Part shown: positions 1 through 4,954 of the stretch, in pieces | Numbering within the stretch: position 1 is the first letter of the stretch | Layout of the letters: each line of letters opens with the position of its first letter | DNA from: Pelethousia sp034928145 | GTDB lineage: Bacteria; Bacillota; Clostridia; Christensenellales; CAG-138 | Length of the DNA stretch: 5,324 nt | Direction of reading: 5' to 3' | Assembly (NCBI GenBank): GCA_034928145.1 | Contig: JAYFPE010000058.1 | Coordinates: forward strand, 1 to 5,324 | Notes under the pieces: generated by a model | The model's database searches: none | Told to the model about the DNA's origin: nothing | The model's input: only the letters and a program-made list of their open reading frames with translations | Made by a program: the position numbers and the translations under genes

Positions 1-62
1 GGTTCAGGCTGATATCATAGCCCAGTATGAACTGCCCATCCTTTTGCGCCTCACGTATGGCA
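1..62. repeat. Terminal direct repeat, left copy
   Basis: Bases 1-62 are identical to bases 5263-5324. The repeat lies inside the C-terminal conserved domain of the surface protein. The simplest reading is the overlap of a circular contig of 5,262 bp. The alternatives are a tandem repeat unit or an assembly break at a segment shared by two paralogous surface-protein genes. Confidence 0.95.
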
Positions 63-1189
63 TCGCAGGCAGGGTCATTATGCAGCGTGAGTGGCTTGAC
101 AGTAAGCTGCGCATCCTCATGTATGGTGCCGGATACAATGATGCCCGTCGCGCTGTCGGTCAATATGTGGTTATAGTAAGTAGGTGTGGATGATCCGCCG
201 CCTGAGGAATGCTCCGTCGTGAATGTCTTATTTTCACCATAGCTCGTGCCTGCGCTGTTGGTGGCATAGGCGCGCACATGATAAATGGTACCAGAGGCGA
301 GGCCGGAAAGGGTTGTGCTGAAACTGCCTTCTCCGCTACCTACAACTACCTTAGTATCGGAAGTGGTGGGGTTTACGCTCTGCGCATATACAAAGCCGCG
401 CTCAGCGTCAGTTGTGCCGCCATCGTCGGTCATCTCACCCGAAAGTGTTGCGCCGGTGGTGGTCACGCCCGTAACCGCATTGGTCACGACGGTGGGCAGG
501 CTGATGCTGGAGGCTGCGTTGATGACAATAATGATGTTGCGTATGTCGAGCGCCTGATTCGCGTCCCGCACCTCGATCCTCAAAACCGGAGAATCGCCGT
601 ATGTGCCGCTTGTGGTAGGCGTTCCGCTAAGCTCGCCGGTGCTGTTGTTCAGCGACAGCCCAGGCGGCAGCTCGCCATACAACTTAGCGAAGGAATAGGG
701 AGGCGTTCCGCCCGTCGCGGTGAAGGTGTAGGAGTATGGCAATCCAACTGTTCCCTCCGGCATCGGGGTCGTACCCAGCGTGGGATGGGGTAGCGGATTA
801 CTGATACTAAAACTTGCAATGGCCGCCAGCGGTTCGCCGTCGGCGGATTGTACCGTGCCGGGCGTATATCTGCCCCAAGGATAGCCGCCGCTCTCGCCGC
901 CTTTTATCGTGGTCTCCAATGTCAGCAGGATTTTTGTGCTGTCCCCCGGGACCAGCGTGGCCGACTGCACGTTTTTGCTCAGGCCGAACATTCCCGTTAC
1001 GTGGAACCCCGCATCTCCGGTCGAGGGCGCGCCCATCTCTTTGCTGAAGGTCAGCTCAACATGGCCGTCTGAAGTTACCGTTGCGGATTGCAACTCCGGT
1101 GGATCTGCGGCAAAAGCTACCGATGGCACCAGCGAAATGCAAAGAGCAAATATGAGAGCGAAAGTGAGCAGTTTTTTCAACGTTTTCAT
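1..1189 (-). CDS. Sortase-anchored multi-domain surface protein, N-terminal 396 codons (runs off left edge)
   Basis: Begins at ATG 1189-1187 with a strong AGGAGGG site at 1197-1203, 7 nt upstream. Residues 1-27 form a signal peptide (basic KTLKK, hydrophobic core, cleavage near AFA-AD). Residues about 31-130 look like a SwmB/SbsA-type Ig-like domain. Residues about 139-222 match the He_PIG putative-Ig pattern (GLPYSYTFTATGG, then LPPGLSLN and GELSGTP). Residues about 230-325 resemble a fibronectin-III-like module (SGLASGTIYHVRAYATNSAG). A GGGSSTP linker follows, then a domain starting near ILTDSATGIIVSGTIHEDA. There is no stop before position 1; joined across the end repeat, the frame continues into 5262-4955 and totals 498 residues. 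It starts 18 nt after the DUF2500-like gene, so it is probably last in that operon. Expected location is the cell wall, exported by Sec. Its ligand is unknown; an adhesin or structural role is inference. Confidence 0.88.
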   Translation of the reverse strand, partial: MKTLKKLLTFALIFALCISLVPSVAFAADPPELQSATVTSDGHVELTFSKEMGAPSTGDAGFHVTGMFGLSKNVQSATLVPGDSTKILLTLETTIKGGESGGYPWGRYTPGTVQSADGEPLAAIASFSISNPLPHPTLGTTPMPEGTVGLPYSYTFTATGGTPPYSFAKLYGELPPGLSLNNSTGELSGTPTTSGTYGDSPVLRIEVRDANQALDIRNIIIVINAASSISLPTVVTNAVTGVTTTGATLSGEMTDDGGTTDAERGFVYAQSVNPTTSDTKVVVGSGEGSFSTTLSGLASGTIYHVRAYATNSAGTSYGENKTFTTEHSSGGGSSTPTYYNHILTDSATGIIVSGTIHEDAQLTVKPLTLHNDPACDAIREAQKDGQFILGYDISLN

Positions 1190-1207
1190 GTTCGTACCCT
1201 CCTATAC

Positions 1208-1513
1208 TTATCTGCCGGTTATTACAAACCGGATAAACCGCGATCCCTGAAAGGTGAGGTTTCCCTTGTCGTTTATCTGAACGTCGTTATAGACATATTC
1301 AGGTACGGCGTAGTCAACCTTATTGGCATTCTTAAATTGAAAGGTAACAACGCTTTTTTGGTTTTTCGCCGTGACAATCACATTGCTGGTCGTACGTTCG
1401 GTCAAGGCTTGCTTTATGACACCGCGCCTGATTCCCTTTCCAGCTCTGACAATTATAAAGATGATCAACGCCAAAAGCAGTAGCAATGTTCCGGCGATAA
1501 AAAAGTGTTCCAT
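1208..1513 (-). CDS. DUF2500-like small membrane protein, 101 aa
   Basis: One N-terminal membrane helix (about residues 5-22, AGTLLLLLALIIFIIV) is followed by a basic stretch (RAGKGIRRG) and a soluble beta-rich domain. The C-terminal block NDKGNLTFQGSRFIRF strongly resembles the GDKGTLSYKGTRF block of the DUF2500 family (E. coli YhhM-like), and the total length fits. Family function is not established. The frame stays open up to 1579, but ATG 1513-1511 is chosen: it has a GGAGG 6 nt upstream, places the helix at the N terminus, and removes an overlap with the preceding gene. It lies 31 nt after the DUF3592-like gene and 18 nt before the surface protein, so the three are probably one transcript. 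The basic residues after the helix leave topology uncertain. Recognition is by eye from the motif. Confidence 0.8.
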   Translation of the reverse strand: MEHFFIAGTLLLLLALIIFIIVRAGKGIRRGVIKQALTERTTSNVIVTAKNQKSVVTFQFKNANKVDYAVPEYVYNDVQINDKGNLTFQGSRFIRFVITGR

Positions 1514-1519
1514 AACCGC

Positions 1520-1524
1520 CCTCC
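1520..1524 (-). promoter_or_regulatory. Ribosome binding site fixing the DUF2500-like start
   Basis: GGAGG on the minus strand, 6 nt before ATG 1513. It supports this start over the longer frame beginning at 1579, which would overlap the upstream gene and put 22 non-hydrophobic residues ahead of the membrane helix. Confidence 0.75.
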
Positions 1525-1544
1525 ATAAAAGTCCTATGTACCGG

Positions 1545-1919
1545 TCAGGCCAGCACACCAACTGCGATACAGGCAACACCTATTATCATCAGGAAGATAT
1601 AGCCCGCCAATTTGGGTTCGCCTACCAAAACCTGCTCGGGTTTGCGGGGGTCGTAACAGATTTCCAATACCGTTCCGACAGGATACTTACCTCCCGGTGT
1701 ATCACCGCCTTCGGCCCTGACCAGTTTGCCGTCGACAAGGTATTCAAGAACCGGGTAATAACGCGTACCTCTACCAGTGCCGCGAATGTTGTCAATCACA
1801 GTGGCGCTCGCACGTACACCTTCCCTTTTCAATCGCCGCATCCTTCGTATTGCAACAACCGGCAAAAGAATTGCCGATATTCCAACAAATATAAAGATAA
1901 TTTTAGCGAAAATCTTCAT
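1545..1919 (-). CDS. DUF3592-like membrane protein, 124 aa
   Basis: Two predicted membrane helices (about residues 4-24 and 104-123) flank an extracytoplasmic or cytoplasmic beta domain. That domain follows the DUF3592 pattern: a basic linker, GVRASATVIDN, then YYPVLEYLVDGK, then GGKYPVGTVLEICYDPRKPEQ. The YYPv-x-ey and YdPrkPe motifs are the recognisable hallmarks. Family function is unknown. Start ATG 1919 has GGGAGG unusually close (only 2 nt from the ATG), so initiation may be less than optimal; the next in-frame ATG (residue 27) would delete the first helix. The gene follows a terminator and opens the operon DUF3592-like, DUF2500-like, surface protein. I see no convincing -35/-10 pair between the terminator and the start. 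Confidence 0.82.
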   Translation of the reverse strand: MKIFAKIIFIFVGISAILLPVVAIRRMRRLKREGVRASATVIDNIRGTGRGTRYYPVLEYLVDGKLVRAEGGDTPGGKYPVGTVLEICYDPRKPEQVLVGEPKLAGYIFLMIIGVACIAVGVLA

Positions 1920-1984
1920 AACCTCCCAAGCATAGTAAAGTCAGTTCGGCACACGCTTTTCCCACAAACGGTATTTAATAGCGG

Positions 1985-2006
1985 AAAAGCGGGCAAGAGT
2001 GCCCGC
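1985..2006 (-). terminator. Rho-independent terminator after the lipoprotein gene
   Basis: On the minus strand, a 7-bp GC-rich stem GCGGGCA / TGCCCGC with loop CTCT is followed directly by TTTT. It lies 18 nt past the lipoprotein stop and before the DUF3592-like gene, splitting the minus-strand genes into two transcription units. The T tract is short, so some read-through is possible. Confidence 0.75.
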
Positions 2007-2023
2007 GTAATCGCCCTTACCGG

Positions 2024-2620
2024 TTATCGACTCAATATTCTTTCTAAATTCCCAACCGCCAGAGCACCCGCCTGTTCCAGCACCTGATGAAGCTTTTCGG
2101 CATCCGAGTTTCCAGCGGCGATACAGAGGTAATAACCATCCTTCAAGATATGCAGCCCCGGCGTTCCAAAGAAATATTCATCGCCGACCCCATCGATTTG
2201 TCTTTGCTCGCCCGTTTCGATCAATGCTTCTTTTGTTGATGTATATATACTCTCAGGAGTCTGGCCATCGCTCTTCATAAATGACGTCTGGGTAATGCTG
2301 ATCTGAAGATAGCTCAGCGAGTCCTCGTTATGTGCGTTATAAAAGCATATCTTTTGCCCTACAACTGCCTGCTCGTTCTTTTCACCGTCCTTGACAGCTT
2401 CGCCCAATAGCTGCTCAGCTTCTTCTTTGGAAATCAACTCCTCCGGTTCAATGATCAGGGACGATATGCTTTCCCCGCTGTCAGCCGTCGTCGCTGCATT
2501 TGGCTCACTCTGGGTTGGGCTGTCCGCCGTAGGTGAAACCTGCAATTTATCGGACCCCGCACATCCTGCCAAGTATACCGAAATAAAAATGATGGCGATC
2601 ATAAGATGAAGCTTTTTCAT
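2024..2620 (-). CDS. Lipoprotein of unknown function, 198 aa
   Basis: Starts at ATG 2620 (MKKLHLM), with AAAGGAGG 8 nt upstream; the frame is open 8 codons further but without a better site. The N terminus is a lipoprotein signal peptide with lipobox LAGC, so Cys20 should be lipidated by Lgt after export and the protein held on the outer face of the membrane. Residues about 21-55 are a Ser/Thr/Pro/Ala-rich tether. Residues about 60-198 form a compact domain starting ELISKEEAEQLLGEAV and including a GQKICFYNA segment and GVGDEYFFGTPG. It has two further cysteines (Cys92 and Cys166) that could form a disulfide. The layout recalls DUF3558-like actinobacterial/Firmicute lipoproteins, but I cannot assign it firmly. 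It begins 26 nt after the zinc-ribbon gene stop, so the two are very probably co-transcribed. Confidence 0.87.
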   Translation of the reverse strand: MKKLHLMIAIIFISVYLAGCAGSDKLQVSPTADSPTQSEPNAATTADSGESISSLIIEPEELISKEEAEQLLGEAVKDGEKNEQAVVGQKICFYNAHNEDSLSYLQISITQTSFMKSDGQTPESIYTSTKEALIETGEQRQIDGVGDEYFFGTPGLHILKDGYYLCIAAGNSDAEKLHQVLEQAGALAVGNLERILSR

Positions 2621-2628
2621 GAGTAAAT

Positions 2629-2636
2629 CCTCCTTT
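2629..2636 (-). promoter_or_regulatory. Ribosome binding site fixing the lipoprotein start
   Basis: AAAGGAGG on the minus strand, 8 nt before ATG 2620. It lies downstream of the longer possible ATG at 2644, so the shorter start (MKKLHLM) is the real one. It sits in the 26-nt gap after the zinc-ribbon gene. Confidence 0.85.
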
Positions 2637-2646
2637 AACAACACGG

Positions 2647-3612
2647 TTACTTGCGCTCGTACGTTGAGCCGTCCTGCAGCGTAAGTGTATTGCCACTTAC
2701 GGTAAAGCCAAAACGCATCCCCAACAACCAGTCCAGATCGCCTTTGCCGGTTGCTTTATCATATGTATAATCGCCGGACATATCGGACCCGCTGGTTGTC
2801 AGCACGTATTTACCGTTATCGTCAAAGGTGAGTGTATATTCGGAATCGTCCGGATTAATCCAGACGCCGACAATAGGAATCGAGAGGTTACCTATGATAT
2901 CGCCGGGGATTACCGGTTTAGCCGAAATCTGCGGAAGCGGGGTAAAGAACGGGCCTAACGACGAGGGAAGTGGGGTGGGTGTCGGGGAGGCTGAAGGCAC
3001 TGCCGAAGGCGCTGTAGTAGGCGCGGCCGAAGGCGCCGTAGTAGGCGCGGCCGAAGACGTTGCGGTAGGCGAAGCCGAGGGCAAAGGCACTGAGGTGGAT
3101 GCTTCGGGCGTTACTTCGAGCGAAGGAGTTATCGTCGTGGGCGCGGTTACCGCAGGTGTTGCTTCTGCAATAGCTGCAACAACTTCCATTTCTCCGCGAA
3201 CGAAGGTGGTTTGCACACCGCTCCATGTGAGCAGTAGTTCTTCGCCCTCTATCGTAAAGCTAATGGCCTCTTCGTTAAATATGATCACTCCTCTGCCGTC
3301 CTCCTGGTCGAAAACGTAGGCGGCTTCAAAGTCACCGTGAGGCGTCCTAATCACTACGGTTTCATCTTCATGAAAGCGCAGCAGTTGCCCAAGTCCTTCG
3401 TTATGCCATGGGCCGGTGAGCGATCTGCCGTTTCCCAGCAAAAGAACGAGTGTTATCGTAACCGCTATCACACCTACGGCAACGAGGGCGGCAATCAAAT
3501 AGGTACGGGGCCTTTTTTTTGAAGGCTTTGGTGCGTGGTCAAGGTTCGCACCACATTTCTGGCATATTTTCTCATGGTCATCGTTTTCTGAACCGCATTT
3601 TTTGCACGTCAT
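2647..3612 (-). CDS. Zinc-ribbon, single-span membrane protein with two external beta domains, 321 aa
   Basis: ATG 3612 has AAGGAG 8 nt upstream. Residues 3-20 are a zinc ribbon (C3-x2-C6, C17-x2-C20). A basic patch (KPSKKRPR) leads into a membrane helix at about 38-59, which implies a cytoplasmic zinc ribbon. Residues about 64-140 are a beta-rich domain (LTGPWHNEG, LLRFHEDETVVI, FTIEGEELLLTW). Residues about 150-220 are a Pro/Thr/Ser/Ala linker with an exact SAAPTTAP duplication. Residues about 246-321 form a second, related beta domain (IVGVWINPDDSEYTLTFDDNG, then SGNTLTLQDGSTYERK). Both domains look like the lipocalin-like / DUF5640-type small barrels of Firmicute surface proteins; the family name is tentative. 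It is the first gene of a two-gene unit with the lipoprotein. Function is unknown; an envelope sensor or scaffold is conjecture. Confidence 0.88.
   Translation of the reverse strand: MTCKKCGSENDDHEKICQKCGANLDHAPKPSKKRPRTYLIAALVAVGVIAVTITLVLLLGNGRSLTGPWHNEGLGQLLRFHEDETVVIRTPHGDFEAAYVFDQEDGRGVIIFNEEAISFTIEGEELLLTWSGVQTTFVRGEMEVVAAIAEATPAVTAPTTITPSLEVTPEASTSVPLPSASPTATSSAAPTTAPSAAPTTAPSAVPSASPTPTPLPSSLGPFFTPLPQISAKPVIPGDIIGNLSIPIVGVWINPDDSEYTLTFDDNGKYVLTTSGSDMSGDYTYDKATGKGDLDWLLGMRFGFTVSGNTLTLQDGSTYERK
3002..3049. repeat. Two tandem 24-bp repeats in the Pro/Thr/Ala linker
   Basis: Two 24-bp units (3002-3025 and 3026-3049) differ by one base (t/c at unit position 12). A third, degraded copy starts at 3050. 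On the minus strand they encode SAAPTTAP twice (residues 187-202) in the extracellular linker of the zinc-ribbon protein. The number of units may vary by slippage. Confidence 0.85.
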
Positions 3613-3645
3613 TGAATTGTCTCCTTAAAACGAAGTTGCATCCAG

Positions 3646-3822
3646 CTAAGCGCGCCGGTTCGTTATTATCAATTCAGATGACGAAGCGCCCTTATTGCAC
3701 CACCATCCGCCAAGCATCCGAATCTTCTCTTCGGGATAGCCACCCAGAACATTAGCTGCATGATAGGTATAAACAATTAAGGCTGAAGCAACAATACAGC
3801 CCACAACCGCAACGCAATACCA
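3646..3822 (-). pseudogene. Coding-like remnant or small membrane ORF without a clear start
   Basis: Between the regulator and the zinc-ribbon gene, one minus-strand frame is open from just after a TAA (3825-3823) to TAG at 3648-3646 and reads like protein. It has a hydrophobic stretch VAVVGCIVASALIVYTY, then a polar part including LGGYPEEKIRMLGGWW. The only plausible start is GTG 3804, which cuts into the hydrophobic stretch and has no ribosome binding site. Upstream of the TAA the same frame reads DYAYWGFLNIIPI before another stop at 3870-3868, which hints at a decayed multi-span protein. It ends 33 nt before the zinc-ribbon gene. I do not recognise the family. It may equally be non-coding leader sequence. 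Confidence 0.3.
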
Positions 3823-3838
3823 TTATATTGGAATTATA
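3822..3838 (-). promoter_or_regulatory. Promoter-like AT-rich element upstream of the zinc-ribbon gene
   Basis: Two TATAAT hexamers on the minus strand (3838-3833 and 3827-3822) in an AT-rich patch, about 210 nt before the zinc-ribbon start. I find no good -35 box at 16-18 nt from either. If used, they give a leader of roughly 200 nt that contains the coding-like remnant. A second candidate is TTGTTG-17-TATACC further downstream (about 3796-3768). No other clear element is seen in the 3613-3924 gap. Confidence 0.3.
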
Positions 3839-3924
3839 TTTAGGAACCCCCAATATGCATAGTCGGAAATCTGCTATTTATAAACGGAATTCCGCGTACC
3901 TTTGGGCAGATCACTGACCGAAGT

Positions 3925-4710
3925 TCATAGCCTATCGAAATGTCGGGCTTGCGCAAGCTTGCGGTATTCGGAGGGCGTCAAGCCCGTTTCCCTTTTGAAT
4001 AGCTGCGCATAGTGGCCGTGATAAGGCAATCCACAAGCGGAGAACGCCTGCTCAATACTGAGGTTTTGGTTAAGAAGCGCTTCCTTAAGCTTATTGACCT
4101 TTGTTCTTACGTAGTAGGCATGCGGCGTCATCCCGGTACACGCCTTGAACCTTCGCTCAAAATGCGCGACGCTCATTAGCGTCGCTTTGGCGACCTCCTC
4201 TGCGCTGAATTTATCAAGCCAATGGGCTTCAATATATTCCTTGGCTTTTACGATCTCCTCCCGATCCAGCAGCTTTTTCCGTGTGACATAGACGATGGCC
4301 ACGCCGATCATCTCACTTTGGTCGTTTTTGAGCGGAAAGGCGGAGATATCCAGATAAAACAGTTCAGAATCCTCGACAGGGATATTAAACCATTTTTTGA
4401 GCTTATGTACCGGCGCTGGGATGCCCATGACACAGGCAGGCTTTCCTTCAAAAGCGGCATGAACTTCTCCAAGTACGCCGTATTCGGCAAGCGTAGGGTC
4501 GCGCAGGATGTTATACTTTCCGACGATCAGATTAGGATGAGGGACGCTAAACTCTTTGAGAAAAGCTGGATTAACGGCAATTAACAGTCCATTTGCCGTA
4601 TAGAGCTGAATAGGATATGGGAAGCTATCAATCAGATCACAGAACAAATTGTTGTTTCCGGCCAAGCGAAGAAGAGCTTGCATTCCCTCCCGGCATATGC
4701 TGTCTTTCAT
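3925..4710 (-). CDS. PAS-domain AraC-family transcriptional regulator, 261 aa
   Basis: Residues about 22-145 form a PAS-like sensor domain (DLIDSFPYPIQLYTANGLL, VNPAFLKEF, LFYLDISAFPL, MIGVAIVYVT). Residues about 153-253 form the AraC/XylS DNA-binding domain with two helix-turn-helix units. The first is FSAEEVAKATLMSVAHFERR, followed by FKACTGMTPHAYY; the second is LSIEQAFSACGLPYHGHYAQ, followed by LFKRETGLTPSEYRKLA, the family's classic signature. The protein should be cytoplasmic and bind DNA, with the PAS domain sensing an unidentified small molecule or redox/energy signal. The start ATG 4710 has only a weak GGGG site at 5 nt. It is transcribed toward the zinc-ribbon gene, about 310 nt away, and may control it or itself; targets cannot be read from the sequence. 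Confidence 0.93.
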   Translation of the reverse strand: MKDSICREGMQALLRLAGNNNLFCDLIDSFPYPIQLYTANGLLIAVNPAFLKEFSVPHPNLIVGKYNILRDPTLAEYGVLGEVHAAFEGKPACVMGIPAPVHKLKKWFNIPVEDSELFYLDISAFPLKNDQSEMIGVAIVYVTRKKLLDREEIVKAKEYIEAHWLDKFSAEEVAKATLMSVAHFERRFKACTGMTPHAYYVRTKVNKLKEALLNQNLSIEQAFSACGLPYHGHYAQLFKRETGLTPSEYRKLAQARHFDRL

Positions 4711-4761
4711 ATAAACCCCATTTCGCCAAGAAAGATATAAGTGGAAATTTTATTTATTCCA

Positions 4762-4767
4762 ATTATA
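4762..4767 (-). promoter_or_regulatory. Probable -10 box of the AraC-type regulator gene
   Basis: TATAAT on the minus strand, about 52 nt before the regulator start, in a strongly AT-rich stretch (4741-4786). A TTTACA lies at 4785-4780 but only 12 nt away, too close for a normal sigma-A spacer, so the -35 is unclear and the promoter may need an activator. Confidence 0.4.
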
Positions 4768-4776
4768 CTATACTTT

Positions 4777-4896
4777 TTATGTAAAATCTCCCTGCAAATG
4801 CAGTGGATATGCCATCAGTTTGTCTAAAACTTCATAAGCAAGTGGGGACATAGTCCCGATGCCGTTGATGGCAAACGGCGACTTCCTGAAGAAATG
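4777..4896 (-). pseudogene. Transposase-like C-terminal fragment (tentative)
   Basis: In the gap between the surface protein and the regulator, a minus-strand frame ends at TAA 4779-4777 and reads HFFRKSPFA, then INGIGTMSPLAYE, then VLDKLMAYPLHL. The GxMSPxxY-like block recalls the C-terminal end of IS3-family DDE transposases, suggesting a leftover of an insertion sequence. An ATG at 4851 could start a 24-residue peptide, without a ribosome binding site. Identity is not secure: no catalytic residues are present and the match rests on one short motif. Confidence 0.25.
4840..4884. other. Compact potential three-way-junction structure
   Basis: Outer stem AAGT (4840-4843) / ACTT (4881-4884) encloses two hairpins: GGGAC-ATA-GTCCC (4845-4857) and GCCGTT-GATGGCA-AACGGC (4861-4879). 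The two inner stems are exact; the outer one is only 4 bp. It could be an RNA structure, a REP-like palindromic remnant, or chance within the transposase-like fragment. Confidence 0.3.
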
Positions 4897-4905
4897 ATAT
4901 AGAGC

Positions 4906-4933
4906 ACAAGAAGAACGAAAGCATGCTGCGTTC
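4906..4933 (-). terminator. Possible terminator of the surface protein operon
   Basis: On the minus strand, about 22 nt after the surface protein stop, GAACG and CGTTC pair around a smaller AG-CATG-CT stem and are followed by TTCTTGT. The stem is modest and the T-rich tail interrupted. A second hairpin (4947-4965, GCAGGG / CCCTGC) overlaps the stop codon but has no T tract. Together they may end the transcript. Confidence 0.35.
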
Positions 4934-4954
4934 GCCCTTTTGCCATGCAGGGTT

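Noticed and set aside
209..793. Plus-strand open frame of 194 codons
   Set aside because: Antisense to the Ig-like and fibronectin-like modules of the surface protein, with no ribosome binding site or coherent domain.
1514..1579. Longer start for the DUF2500-like gene
   Set aside because: It would overlap the DUF3592-like gene and add 22 residues before the membrane helix, while ATG 1513 has a good GGAGG site.
1371..2087. Long plus-strand open frame (238 codons)
   Set aside because: It runs antisense to the DUF2500-like and DUF3592-like genes and the end of the lipoprotein gene, all of which have ribosome binding sites and recognisable features. Its translation shows no domain pattern.
3002..3058. 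Short tandem repeats as a CRISPR array
   Set aside because: The units are directly adjacent with no spacers and encode protein in frame.
2828..3319. Plus-strand open frame of 163 codons rich in Gly, Val, Ala and Glu
   Set aside because: It is the antisense shadow of the Pro/Thr/Ala linker and external domains of the zinc-ribbon protein; the repetitive composition comes from the 24-bp repeats.
3885..3894. Perfect palindrome CGGAATTCCG after the regulator gene as a terminator
   Set aside because: It has no loop and no U tract, so it is not a convincing terminator; probably chance.
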